Source: Chrysemys picta bellii (Eukaryota; Chordata; Testudines; Emydidae). Taken from it: DNA of 64,000 nt. The translations under genes and the position numbers were made by a program. Below the pieces are notes generated by a model. The model was not told the origin of the DNA. It was given only the letters and a program-made list of their open reading frames with translations, and did not search any database. Positions 11,190-22,296 of the stretch are shown here, in pieces. The stretch lies in assembly GCF_011386835.1 (NCBI RefSeq), contig NC_088791.1:6200998-6264997 (forward strand). Direction: 5' to 3'. Numbering within the stretch: the first letter of the stretch is position 1; every line of letters starts with the position of its first letter.

Positions 11190-13252
11190 CACAGGTATGG
11201 AGGGGTATGCGCTGTTTAGGAAAGACCGGGACAAAGGTAAAGGTGGGGGGGGGCATTGTATGTCAATAGTGAAATAAGCTGTAAAGAAATAATAGTCGAT
11301 GGAATAGATAACACAGAGTCCGTCTGGGCAATACTCACACTGGGTAAAAGGACTACTAGAGCCTCTCCGGGGATAGTGCTTGGGGTGTGCTATAGACCGC
11401 CGGGATCGACCCAGGATATGGATAAGGAACTATTTAATGTGTTTAGAGAAGTAAATACTAATAGAAACTGTATAATTATGGGGGACTTTAACTTCCCGGA
11501 TATAGATTGGGGAACAAACGCTAGTAGCAATAATAGGGCTCAGATGTTCCTAGATGTGCTTGCTGATCAATTCCTTCATCAAGTGGTAGCTGAACCGACG
11601 AGGGGGGGGGCATTTTAGATTTGATTCTGGTAAGTAGTGAGGACCTCGTTGAGGAAGTGGTAGTAGGGGACAATTTGGGCTCCAGTGATCATGAGCTAAT
11701 TCGGTTTAAACTAAATGGAAGGAGTAACAGAATTAAGTCAAAGACTAGGGTTTATAATTTTAAAAAGGCCAATTTTAACAAATTAAGGGGACTGGTAAGG
11801 GAAGTGGATTGGGCAAACATATTAATGGATCTAAAGGCAGAAGAAGCCTGGGATTACTTTAAGTTAAAGATGCATGAGCTGTCGGAGGCCTGTATCCCAA
11901 AAAAGGGAAAAAGATTACTAAGCAAGAGATTTAGACTGAGCTGGATGAGCGACCGACTCAAAGGGGCGATTAGGAAAAAACAGAAAGCGTACAAAGACTG
12001 GAAGAGGGGAGTGATCAGCAAGGAAACTTACCTTAGTGAAGTCAGACAATGTAGACATAGAGTGAGAAAGGCCAAAGGCCGTGTAGAGTTGGACCTAGCG
12101 AGGGGAATTAAAAGCAATAGTAAGAGGTTTTACAGCCATATAAATAGGAAGAAAGCAAAGAAAGAAGAAGTGGAACCACTGAAGACTATTGCCAGGGAGG
12201 ATATTAAAGATAATCTAGGCATGGCGCAATATCTCAATGAATATTTTGCATTGGTGTTTAATGAGGCCAATGAAGGTATTAGGGTTACTAGCACCATTAC
12301 AGAGGGGCATTCAGGATGGGGGATTACCGTATCCGAGGTAGAAACAAAACTCGAACACCTTAATGGGGCTAAGTCGGGAGGACCGGACGATCTTCATCCG
12401 AGAATATTCAAGTAATTGGCGCGGGAAATAGCAGGCCCATTAGCAATAATATTTAATGAATCTGTAAACTCGGGGGTGGTCCCGTTAGACTGGAGAATCG
12501 CTAATGTGGTTCCTATTTTCAAGAAAGGGAAAAAAAGTGATCCGGGTAACTATAGGCCTGTTAGTTTAACATCTGTAGTGTGCAAGGTGCTAGAGAAAAT
12601 TCTGAAAGAGAAACTAGTTGAGGACCTGGAGGTTAATGGCAATTGTGATAAATTACAACATGGTTTTACGAAGGGCAGATCGTGCCAAACGAATCTGATC
12701 TCCTTCTTTGAGAAAGTAACGGACTTATTAGATAAGGGAAATGCGGTGGACCTAATATACCTGGATTTCAGTAAAGCGTTTGATACTGTACCCCATGAGG
12801 AATTATTGGTTAAACTGAAAAACATGGTGATTGATATGAAAATCCAGAGGTGGATAAGGAATTGGTTAATGGGGAGACTGCAGCGGGTCGTATTGAAGGG
12901 TGAACTGTCAGGTTGGAGGGAGGTTACTAGTGGAGTGCCTCAAGGTTCAGTTTTGGGACCCATTTTATTCAATCTATTTATAACTGACCTCGGAACCGAT
13001 TGCAGGGGTGGGCTGATAAAGTTTGCGGATGATACGAAGGTGGGAGGCGTTGTAAATTCGGAGGAGGATAGGGATATTCTGCAGGGAGACATGAATGAGC
13101 TTGTGAATTGGAGTGTCAGAAATAAGATGAAATTTAATAGTGAAAAGTGTAAGGTGATGCATTTGGGGATGACTAACAACAATTTTAGTTACAAGATGGG
13201 GACGCATTGGTTAGAAGTAACGGAAGAGGAGAAGGACCGGGGGTCCTTGTAG
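11190..13252 (+). mobile_element. CR1 LINE fragment, plus strand, truncated at both ends
   Basis: A second CR1 copy, opposite in orientation to 1-4030 and of another subfamily. It begins within the endonuclease and stops abruptly at about 13252 inside the post-RT region, where it abuts a hAT-like fragment (13264). There is no CR1 3' UTR or tail, so the right end is a deletion or recombination junction rather than a normal CR1 end. Confidence 0.88.
11190..13252 (+). pseudogene. CR1 ORF2 remnant (endonuclease plus reverse transcriptase)
   Basis: The endonuclease shows MGDFNFPDIDW (about 11478-11510). The reverse transcriptase carries SGGPDDLHPR (about 12376-12405), QGSVLGPILFNLF (about 12940-12980) and the catalytic FADD (about 13021-13032). 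Breaks: frame changes at two 9-bp G runs (11245-11253 and 11602-11610), and one in-frame TAA at 12413-12415 between the endonuclease-linker and RT frames. Apart from these the protein is well conserved, so the copy is moderately old. Confidence 0.85.
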
Positions 13253-13263
13253 ACCACCCCCAG

Positions 13264-13510
13264 GCAGCGACAGCCCTTTTGCACCAACCATCACCATCAC
13301 CCAGTGAGAGCCCATTATGTAACTGCAAATGTCTACATCCCATTAAAGCATTTAATGTTTTCAAATGTTGGATTTAGTGTATTTTCAAATTATTACAAAT
13401 TAATTTTTGAATGTATTTCACTGGTTATTTTTTACATTTCCAAATACATGTTACTAGAGTATTGCAACTTTTTTTTAATGGAAGTGGCCCCCAAAATTGC
13501 TTTGTATATG
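13264..13510 (+). mobile_element. hAT-like element fragment, copy 2
   Basis: Matches 9405-9620 in the same orientation ('accatcaccatcaccca', then 'cattaaagcatttaatg', then 'acatgttactagagtattgc'). The outer ends were not found, so this is an internal fragment joined to the truncated CR1. Confidence 0.7.
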
Positions 13511-13621
13511 ATGCAAATTGGAAGAGTAAAGTAAAAAAAATCCCTTTTCACGGATTCACACAAAAAAAAGTGAAACAGCATGCCTCAATCATGCAATAGA
13601 TCAATTTGGCACATTAGCCAG

Positions 13622-14490
13622 GAGGAAGCAGACCGGGAGTGTTTTCCACCACAACCCCATCCCTCCCGTTTTGCAACCACCCTCCCAGAGGAAGCAGACC
13701 GGGAGTGTTTTCCACCACAACCCCATCCCTCCCGTTTTGCAACCACCCTCCCAGAGGAAGCAGACCGGGAGTGTTTTCCACCACAACCCCATCCCTCCCG
13801 TTTCGCAACCATCCTCCCAGAGGAAGCAGACCGGGAGTGTTTTCCACCACAACCCCATCCCTCCCGTTTTGCAACCACCCCCCCCCCCCCGCAGAGGAAG
13901 CAGACCGGGAGTGTTTTCCACCACAACCCCATCCCTCCCGTTTTGCAACCACCCTCCCAGAGGAAGCAGACCGGGAGTGTTTTCCACCACAACCCCATCC
14001 CTCCCGTTTCGCAACCATCCTCCCAGAGGAAGCAGACCGGGAGTGTTTTCCACCACAACCCCATCCCTCCCGTTTTGCAACCACCCCCCCCCCCCGCAGA
14101 GGAAGCAGACCGGGAGTGTTTTCCACCACAACCCCATCCCTCCCGTTTTGCAACCACCCTCCCAGAGGAAGCAGACCGGGAGTGTTTTCCACCACAACCC
14201 CATCCCTCCCGTTTCGCAACCATCCTCCCAGAGGAAGCAGACCAGGAGTGTTTTCCACCACAACCCCATCCCTCCCGTTTTGCAACCACACCCCCCCCCG
14301 CAGAGGAAGCAGACCGGGAGTGTTTTCCACCACAACCCCATCCCTCCTGTTTCGCAACCATCCTCCCAGAGGAAGCAGACCGGGAGTGTTTTCCACCACA
14401 ACCCCATCACTCCCGTTTCACAACCATCCCCCAGAGGAAGCAGACCGGGAGTGTTTTCCACCACAACCCCATCCCTCCCGTTTTGCAACC
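13622..14490. repeat. 68-bp minisatellite, 13 units
   Basis: Each unit starts 'gaggaagcagaccgggag' and contains 'ccaccacaaccccatccc' and 'ctcccgttttgcaacca'. Unit length is 68 bp, with expansions at a C run next to the unit start (for example 13876-13892 and 14086-14096) and single-base variants such as tttcgc for tttgc. It is open in several frames on both strands (300-codon frames), because 68 is not a multiple of 3 and the unit has few stops. Not a protein gene. Confidence 0.93.
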
Positions 14491-14709
14491 ATCCCTGGAC
14501 CAGTGACAGGTGCATGAGCAGCCCAGTCATTGGAATTAAGCAAGGAGAAGCCAGTGGAAAAAATGAAAAGGGGCCACTCTGGTCTCACCTTGGGCTCAGG
14601 GGCATGCTCCGTTCCCCCAAACCTTACCTCCCTTTTCACGGATTCACACACAAAAAAGTGAAACAGTATGCCTCAATCATGCAACAGATCAATTTGGCAC
14701 ATTAGCCAG

Positions 14710-14870
14710 GAGGAAGCAGACTGGGAGTGTTTTCCACCACAACCCCAACCCTCCCGTTTCGCAACCATCCTCCCAGAGGAAGCAGACCGGGAGTGTTTTC
14801 CACCACAACCCCATCCCTCCCGTTTTGCAACCATCCCCCCCCCCCAGAGGAAGCAGACCGGGAGCGTTTA
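14710..14870. repeat. Second, short array of the same minisatellite (3 units)
   Basis: Three units starting at about 14710, 14775 and 14846. The last is degenerate and runs into unrelated GC-rich DNA. Confidence 0.85.
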
Positions 14871-14905
14871 CCAAACTGCTACGCTGCGTGGCAGAAACCG
14901 CTCCC

Positions 14906-15306
14906 AGTAGCAAAACGGGAGGGGAGCATTTTGTGGGGCTACACCCCCGGGGGAAGGGGACGGGGCAGCGCCCTTACCTGGGAGTGGGACCCGGCGCGGC
15001 CAGCTGCGCTCGTTCCCCGGAGCGTGTCCGCAGCCCCCCGGTCACAAGCGGCGCCCGGTCACCAGTGTGTGAATCGCTGGATCTGCAAACAGCTGAGGAG
15101 CCGCGATCGGTCTAACCAGCCCCCCTCGGCTGCTGCAGAACCCGCCCCGGACACGGGAGAGAGGGAAGTGGCCAGGAAGTAACCCAGAGAAAGAAGCAAG
15201 AGAAAAGCCGGTGCCACCCACCCACGGCCTGGGTGTCATCGTCTGTTATAGCTACGGTAGTAACACTGAGACACCCTTACGTCAGCGCAGCTCTTCAAGT
15301 CAAGCC
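14906..15306. other. GC-rich DNA, no gene recognised
   Basis: It begins with the inverted match to 8535-8573 (14909-14950) and continues as GC-rich sequence with several CpGs. No domain-bearing frame. Confidence 0.5.
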
Positions 15307-16510
15307 CAGGGCTGCCCAGAGGATTCAGGGGGCCCGGGGCAAAGCAATTTCGGGGCCCCCTTCCATTCCAGTCCCAGCCCTCTCAGAACAGGCAGGGAGC
15401 CTGCGTTAGCCAGGCAGCACCACCCACAGGACTTTAACAGCAGTTTGAAAATACTCTAGTAACATGTATTTGGAAATGTAAACAATAACCAGTGAAATAC
15501 ATTCAAAAATTAATTTGTAATAATTTGAAAATACACTAAATCCAGCATTTGAAAACATGAAATGCTTTAACGGGATGTAGACATTTGCAGTAACATAATG
15601 GGCTGTTGCTGGGTGATGGTGACGGTTGGTGCCAATGGGCTGTTGCTGCCTGGGGGTGGTGCTGCTGTTGCCCAGGGCTGCGTGGGGAGCTGGGCTCTGG
15701 GTCGGGGGGTGCCCGGCTCACAGGGGCCGGGCTCAGGGCGGTGGGGAGATGGGGTCGGGGGGTGTCCGGCTCAGAGGGGCTGGGCTCGGAGCTGGGGGTC
15801 AGGGCTGTGGGGGGGATGGGGTCGGGGGTACCCGGCTCAGAGGTGCTGGGTTCAGAGCTGGGGGTCAGGGCTGTGTGGGGGTGGGGTCAGGGGGGTGCCC
15901 GGCTCAGAGGTGCTGGGTTCAGAGCTGGGGGTCAGGGCTGTGCGGGGGTGGGGTCAGGGGGGTGCCTGGCTCAGAGGGGCTGTGCTCGGAGCTGGGAGTC
16001 AGGGCTGCGGGGGAGATGGGGTCAGGGGGGTGTCCGGCTCAGAGGGGCTGGGCTTGGAGATGGGGGTCAGGGCTGTGGGGAGTGGGGTCAGGGGGGTCTG
16101 GCTCAGAGGGGCTGGGTTCAGAGCTGGGGGTCAGGGCTGTGGGGAGTGGGGTCAGGGGGGTCTGGCTCAGAGGGGCTTACCATGCTGCTTACTCCCGCCT
16201 CCCCCGGAACCTCAGCGCGCCACGTCCAGGAGCGGCCCCGGACAGCGCTGCAGCGGCCTGGCTCCACAGGACCTGAGTTCCCGCCGCTTGGCCCGGAGCT
16301 CGGAGCCCCGCCCCCTTACCACGCAGCTCTGAGCAGGAGGAGCTCAGGCCACGCGGCTGCAGCGCTGTCCAGGGCCGCTCCTGGATGCTGCGCGCTGAGG
16401 CGCCGGGGGATGGGAGAAGGCAGAGGTGGGGGGAGCCTCCGACATTCTCGTGGGGGCCCCTGCGGGGCCTGGGGCAAATTGCCCCACTTCCCCACTCCCG
16501 GGCGGCCCTG
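15307..16510 (-). mobile_element. Non-autonomous hAT-like element, copy 3, with internal tandem repeat
   Basis: Ends CAGGGCTGCCC (15307) and GGGCGGCCCTG (16510) are inverted repeats with one mismatch and match the ends of the copy at 9157-9661. The interior sequence at 15380-15620 is the reverse complement of 9425-9640. It is longer than copy 1 because of an internal tandem array (15700-16180). The flanking 8-mers agree at only 5 of 8 positions, so the target duplication is not convincing. Confidence 0.7.
15700..16180. repeat. G-rich tandem repeat of about 67 bp, roughly 7 copies
   Basis: Units contain 'ggctcagagg', 'gctgggttcagagctggggg' and 'tcagggctgtgggg'. 'ggctcagagg' recurs near 15768, 15833, 15900, 15968, 16036, 16101 and 16165. 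It lies inside the hAT-like element. The long Gly-rich frames in all three plus-strand frames are artefacts of this array. Confidence 0.88.
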
Positions 16511-17224
16511 CACAAGCACCACATTGGCTGGGAGCCAGGGCTGAGGCAGCACAGTGACCTTGCAGAGAACTGGCTTTATTGCCATCTGCTTTCCAGTCCC
16601 AGCCCTCTCAGAACAGGCAGGGAGCCTGCGTTAGCCAGGCAGCACCACCCACAGGACTTTAACAGCAGTTTGAAAACCACTGACTTAGGTGAAAAGGGTA
16701 AGGGGAGAATTTCTGTGAAAAATGGATTGTTGCTTAGAAAGATTCCTGAAGAGGAAAATCTTCACGGTAGTTTTTGCAAGCAGTTTGCTGCAACGGATGG
16801 ATGTGGAAGTGATTTGATTGAGTTAACTCAGGGTGAATCACTGCATAGAGAAAGCAACCGTTTGTTTGGGAGACTTGTTCCAATTCCTAACTGCCAGAGT
16901 CTTTCTGAGGTGTATAGATCCACTCTTGCAACTTTTTCCCAGGTTCCGGCTAGCTCCCTGGCTGGTGCAGCTTGGCCTAGAAGATGGCCTATAGGGCTAC
17001 TCATGTTTCTACTAACCTGGCCTTCCCAAACTGCTGATTAGACAAAGCCATCAGCTCAGAAGGCTGCCTAGGCTCATCTAAAATTTCTTTGCTTTCCCCT
17101 CCCTTAACAGATAAACTGCTGTTTTCCACAAATAGTGTCTCCTTCCACTGAGCTACTTTAAGCACATCACTTTTACCTGGGTCAGGCTGACTTTCCCAAG
17201 CTTTATTAGCCAACAATGTATCAC

Positions 17225-18154
17225 TCACCAAAATGTACCCTCTCCTTCCTCAGTTAGGGCTTTAACCTGATCAGCAATTTTAATTTGCTCTAGAGAAACG
17301 TCTTCCTGAGCCTTATCTAATGCCAGATTCAGGTGTGAGATACCAGACAGACAATTAGGAATTTTTTCCCACATATGCACTGGTTTTTTGCACAAACAGC
17401 TATCTTCCTCAGACAAACATTTGGAGAAACCCTCCATAGGCAAATCCTTGCCCCTAGTAGAGACAGGTTCAGGATTTTTTCCTTCCTGTGATGCGTTTAT
17501 GTCAACAATTTGACTGAACAAAGCTTTAATATCATCCCCAATCAAAAGATCCTTTGGCAATAACTTCCTTACACCAGCTATAACTTCGTGTTTAACACCA
17601 TTCCATTCAAGATGGATTCTGGCTAAAGGCACACGTACAGTAAACTCATAGAGGATTACAATATTCTCACACTGATCTGGTAAATAATCTTCCTCTTTGA
17701 CAAGATCTGCTTTGACAAGAGTGATGTTAGAAGCTGTAATTTGCCCTAAACAGCTTTTACCATTGACTTTTACATTCTCTGCACAAGTTATGGGGTTACC
17801 TTCACCTGAGCTCATAGTAAAAGCATTTACATAAAAGGTGGCAGCGTTGGAGTAAATTTGGTTACACACAGTTAACTGCTTAGAGTCAAACAACCTACCA
17901 ACGTTGTTACAAACTGGATAGATTCTATCCCCATCTTTGCTGCTGAGAGGAGCTGGCTTTTCAAGATGATACACGTTCATGGGGAATAATTGCAATCCCC
18001 GATCCCCATCACGAATGGGGTTCAACGGGTTACCCGCACCTGTCGGCGTGGGGTAGACACACGCTGAGCCAGTCAGTGTAGCGCGCGTGCAGCCCCGGAC
18101 ATCTAAGGGCATCACAGACCTGTTATTGCTCAATCTCGGGTGGCTGAACGCCAC
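17225..18154 (-). pseudogene. Gypsy gag-protease remnant (310 codons open)
   Basis: A long open frame. The C-terminal half contains ITLVKADLV (about 17720) and VPLARIHLEWNGVKHEV (about 17590-17640), followed by LLPKDLLIGDDI. This resembles the retropepsin region of the SAP-like-gag Gypsy elements of turtles and fish, where the equivalents are 'TLV..DLV', 'LARVHLDW' and 'LP.D.LLG.D'. The catalytic Asp-Ser/Thr-Gly is not visible: ASN stands just before ITLVKADLV. An inactive protease is therefore likely. The frame continues, shifted, to 17001. The N-terminal part is not recognisable. Confidence 0.55.
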
Positions 18155-18164
18155 TTGTCCCTCT

Positions 18165-18512
18165 AAGATGATACAATTCCTCCTGTTGTTCCTTTATTCT
18201 CTTGAGTTGTAGCTTAAGTCTGTCCACTTTTGCCTTCGCTTCTACTTCCTGTAATCTAAGCTATACCATTCTTTGTTCATGTTCAAAACACAGGCGTCCT
18301 CTTTCAGCAGCTTCTCCTTCCATATCGCTATTTTTTGCTTTTGTTCAAGTTCTAGCTGCTGGTTTCTCACTGCAAGCATTCGCTGGCTCTGTTTCCTTAT
18401 CACCGGCAATTAACAGCTTCTTCAGCTCCTGCTCTGGGGCCTTTTTCTTAAAATACAACCCTCTCTGTGAGCACAATTCTTCCAGGCTTTTTCCTGTCAG
18501 GATCTTGATCAT
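18165..18512 (-). pseudogene. Gypsy gag N-terminus remnant with two stops
   Basis: The frame from ATG at 18512 starts MIKILTGKSLEELC, followed by KAPEQELKKLLIAGD, a SAP-like helical motif of the kind found at the start of Gypsy gag proteins. A charged coiled-coil segment follows (EVEAKAKVDRLKLQLKRI). Two in-frame stops (TGA near 18344, TAG near 18268) break it. Confidence 0.55.
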
Positions 18513-18593
18513 GGGTCACTCACTGTAACTGATTTTTAACCCTTAAACTCTCCAATATCAAAATTAAATGTTGACATGCGTGTGGTTCTGATC

Positions 18594-18770
18594 CAATCAG
18601 TGATTTGAGCATTGGCCTGCTAAACCTAGGGTTGTGAGTTCAATCCTTAAGGGGCCCACTTAGGGCTCTGGGGCAAAATCAATGCTTGGTCGTGAAGGTA
18701 GGGGGCTGGACTTGATGACCTTTCAAGGTCCTGTCCAGCTCTATGAGATAGGATAGATTTATTTATTTAA
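18594..18770 (+). mobile_element. tRNA-derived turtle SINE, slightly 5'-truncated
   Basis: Matches the SINEs at 4448 and 20719 from 'gatttgagcattggcctgct' onward, but has a different tail ('tctatgagataggatagatt', then 'tatttattt'). It is inserted between the Gypsy LTR and the gag leader, so it displaced or destroyed the primer-binding site region. Confidence 0.85.
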
Positions 18771-18772
18771 CC

Positions 18773-20042
18773 TGTGGTAATGTGTATCCAAGCACGACTA
18801 CGCCGCTGTGACCGGGGTCCTAGTGGGGAGCCAGCTATGGTCACTCAATTAGAGTGAACTGCAAAGAATGGGGCAGACAAACCCCAAAAGCTGGTGGATA
18901 TTCCAATACTTAGATTTACCAAGCCAGCATAAAACAGCTTCATTACCTTACTAGTTACTCAGAAGTCCAAACAACAGAGTTCCCTTAAAGTGATCCAGCC
19001 TCAGGCCTCCATCCAGGTACCCACGTCAAACATGATGAAAATTTCTGTAAATCTTATTTCATCATATAAAAGAAAAGGTTCTACCAATCCCAAAGGATCG
19101 GACACATTAGCTCCCAGGTTAACAAATGTTTCAGATCTTACCCAAATACACGCTACAGCCAATTCTTTTAAACTAAAATCTAAAGGTTTATTTATAAAAG
19201 GAAAGAAAGGGGAGAGTTAAAATTGGTTAAAGGAATCAATTCCATACAGTAATGGCAAAGTTCTTGGTTCAGGCTTGTAGCAGTGATAGAATAAACTGCA
19301 GGTTCAAATCAAGTCTCTGGAACATCCCCAGCTGGGATGGGTCAGTCAGTCCTTTGTTCAGAGCTTCAGTTTGTAGCCAAGTCCCTCCAGAGGTAAGAAG
19401 CAGGATTGAAGACAAAATGGAGGAGATGCAGCTGCCTTTTATAGTCTCTTGCCATGTGGCCTCTGCTTCCTTTGTTTCAAACACAAGCTGCCCAGCACAT
19501 GGCTTGGAAGCCTTAGTTCTCTCCATAGGCATTTCCCTACATGCCTTGCTGAGTCACAAGGCGTATCTGCCGTCTCTCAATGGGTCAATTATATAGCTGA
19601 TGGTCCTTAATGGGCCATCAAGCAGGCTAGGCATTGCTGAGGCCAAACTGTCTGGGGCGTCACCCAGAAACAGAGCACAAGTTTGAAATACAGACATACA
19701 GACATAGCTATAACTCATAATACAAAGGTGATACACACATATAAACAGGATGATCATATCTGGCAAATTATGACATCTTTGCAGATATCTTACATGGCAT
19801 ATCTGGCTGATTACTTCGTGGGCATTACTCCAGGAGCAAACATTTGTAATCCAGGTATAGAGCCAATACTCATAACTTTAAATACAAAAATGATCCATGC
19901 ATATAGACAGCATAATCATAACTAGCAAATCATAACCTTGTCATAGACACCTCACACGACAACCTTTGTACAATATTTGCTGCAAATATATAACAGTAGT
20001 TGCAACAATGATCTATATGGTCATATTTTAATGATAATGTCA
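18773..20042 (-). mobile_element. 5' LTR of the Gypsy-type element (1,270 bp)
   Basis: Read on the minus strand it begins TGACATTATC (20042) and ends ATTACCACA (18773), with the TG...CA termini typical of LTRs. It lies directly upstream of the minus-strand gag start. The internal sequence is AT-rich and non-coding. I saw no 3' LTR partner in the window, so the ends rest on the dinucleotides and on position. Confidence 0.5.
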
Positions 20043-20718
20043 CCGCTACTTTCTTTCCTTTCCTGTCTTTACTTGGGTAGATGGCAATGGAGTCCCCTAG
20101 CTTCCGGCTAAGCTAGGGAGGAAAAGTGGGTGGATAGTTTTCAATGGCTTAAGAAATACACACAGAAGCTGTGGAAGAGGGATAAGGGAAAGGAGAGAGG
20201 GATTGATAGGGGACAGAGCCAGAGGCCCATGAAGTAGGACTCCAGTATCTAAGCAGGGTAGTTTGTCGGTAGGACTCCGAAAGGGTCAGCGCTTCCCAGT
20301 TGGGTTTGGGAACTCATGTAACGTTGGCGATTCAATATGTTTTCCTTATAGCATTTCAACTCAAACACATTCTGCACACGCACAGCGCTGTACATACAAT
20401 GGAATCCTGACTCGTTCCCATCTCTCTGCACAGAGCGGAGCAAGTCTCGTGCGACCCGATGGGGTCGTCCCTACTACCTAATTCATTATGCTGGGAGTAC
20501 TGTGGTGGGTTTGCTTGTGAAGGAGCCCATCCAGAATGGGTCTCGTGACAGGAGGAGGGATATGGGGAGGTGGCGAGTTGTAGATCATATGCCCCCACTT
20601 CCCCATCAGGGCATCTGAGCGATTTGATCATTTGTTCAAGCTGATGCCGCTGTAAATCCCTGTTCAGGCCTTTGCAGCCTGCTTAGATCCCAGAGTGCCC
20701 GCTGGCAGCATCTCTTGG
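20043..20718. other. No gene recognised
   Basis: Mixed-composition DNA. Short open frames lack domains or splice context. Confidence 0.5.
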
Positions 20719-20899
20719 GGGCAAGGATAGCTCAGTGGTTTGAGCATTGGCCTGCTAAACCCGGGGTTGTGAGTTCAATCCTTGAGGGGGCCATTTAGGG
20801 ATCTGGGGCAAAAATCTGTCTGGGGATTGGTCCTGCTTTGAGCAGGGGGCTGGACTAGATGACCTCCTGAGGTTCCTTCCAACCCTGATATTCTATGAT
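20719..20899 (+). mobile_element. tRNA-derived turtle SINE, well preserved
   Basis: Complete from 'aaggatagctcagtggtttg' (A box) through 'gttgtgagttcaatcc' (B box) to the CR1-like tail ending 'gatattctatgatt'. This is the best-preserved of the three copies in the window. Confidence 0.93.
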
Positions 20900-22296
20900 T
20901 TTGTCTCACTGACGCAGCCCCCAGCTCATGCACCAGCAAAGTGAGGCCAAGAGACTGGGGCAATTGAACTGGGGCAGGGCGTGGCACAGCTGGCTAGGTG
21001 TAGTGAGAAGCTGTTAGCTCCATTGGATCATCTAGGGTACAAATGAGCTGGTACCTCCAGGGGCTCTGGAACAATTTGTATCATGGGGGTGGTGAGAGCC
21101 ATTGAACCAAACGGTAAATCCTGTATATGATGGAAACCACGTCAAGCCAGGGGGTGCTCCCTGGTACCCTTTGGTTTAATTCGGACAGGATTTTGGGCAC
21201 AAGAATATCAGGGAACCTGCTGCCACCCTTATGGAAGGTCTGGCAGAATTTAATGGAGAAGAAAGCTGCAAGACACTATAGGAAGTCTCTTAAAATGTAT
21301 AGCATTTAAGAGTGAATGCAACCCTTCCTGTAGGTTTTTGAGCCATCCTATAGAAAGAGATACTTCTCTATGAAGTTCTATAGGGTGATCCAAAAGCCTA
21401 TGGAACAGCGACTGTTTTCTAGTAATTTTTAATAGGGTTTTTCCATAAGAACAGGAAGGCCCCCACCCACAGAAATCTTGGGCCATTACCTTCCTCTATG
21501 GGCAAGAAGGAACAGCAAGGTCTCAAAAAGCATACAGAGAGTGCGTGGGATGGGAGAGAGTGCAGCAAAGGGGACCCCGCCCCATTCTGCAGCTGCATTT
21601 GAAAGGTGCCAGAGGCCCACTTCAGGCCATCTCCTAAGGCAAGCGGCACCAGCCAATGGTCTTGCTGGAACCTTATAAAAAGTTGCAACCTCTATGGTGT
21701 CCCAGCAGATCTCCCGAGGTCAGCTCACAGGGCCCCGGGCCGTAGTGCTTTGCCCTTCGCTAAGGCACACTCGAGCACCACCCTGCTGGGGTGTTAAAAT
21801 CCAAAAATAAAGGAATGCCCCAAGCTCAAAGCAGGGTCACCCGCTGAGCCTTCAGCAAGACCCCACCTTGCTACTCAGGGCCTTTCTTCACGCAGCCAGG
21901 CTTTAATCCGGGGGGGTCCCAAACTTTTTCCCCTGAGACCCACCTGTGCAGCTCTGCGGCCCACTGTTTTCTTGAGGAAAATTATTAATTTTAATTATGA
22001 CATACCTGTAAACTATATGTACCTGCAGGAGGCCAGTACTCACAGGTGCATCTTTACACACCCCTCCCACCCCTGGCCCTTCCGTGCTGCGGCCTGAGGG
22101 CAGGTGCCTCCCCTCCACCCCATTGATGCCCAGCCCCCCTTCCCTTACAGAGCCAGGGGCAAAAGCCTTGACCTCACCCCCCAAATCAAGCCAAAGCTCC
22201 ATGTCCCCTCCCATTACCATAAGCAAGGTGCCCCTGGCTCTGTCCCCCAGGGGCGCTGGTGGGAGGTGGTTGAGGTCCCTTGGTGTTGCTAATCAC
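20900..22296. other. No gene recognised; part is interspersed repeat
   Basis: The stretch starting 'tcccaaactttttcccctga' at about 21917 and running to about 22075 reads like an aged transposon end. The rest shows nothing I can name. Confidence 0.45.

Larger units (their letters stand above)
13530..14905 (+). mobile_element. Transposon-like repeat carrying an expanded minisatellite
   Basis: The block 'ttttcacggattcacac' to 'aatttggcacattagccag' occurs at 13545-13621 and again at 14630-14709. Each is followed directly by minisatellite units (13 and 3 copies). The same block occurs inverted at 10320-10400 and 10650-10740. The arrangement suggests one element family in which a single 68-bp segment was amplified locally. 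Confidence 0.6.
16680..18535 (-). mobile_element. Ty3/Gypsy-type retrotransposon body, decayed
   Basis: Minus-strand gag start (about 18512), a Glu/Lys/Leu-rich coiled-coil stretch (18200-18330) and a protease-like region (about 17600-17780), in the order expected downstream of the LTR at 18773-20042. No reverse transcriptase is found; the body is cut at about 16680 by the hAT-like element or an older deletion. The segment 16680-17000 is open on the plus strand and may be an inverted piece of the same or another retroelement. Confidence 0.6.

Noticed and set aside
13580..14705. 300-codon frames over the 68-bp minisatellite as a repeat protein
   Set aside because: Open in many frames at once, located inside a transposon-like repeat, and unit length is not a multiple of three.
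15598..16544. Gly/Ser-rich frames of 216-312 codons
   Set aside because: They come from the 67-bp G-rich tandem repeat inside a hAT-like element.
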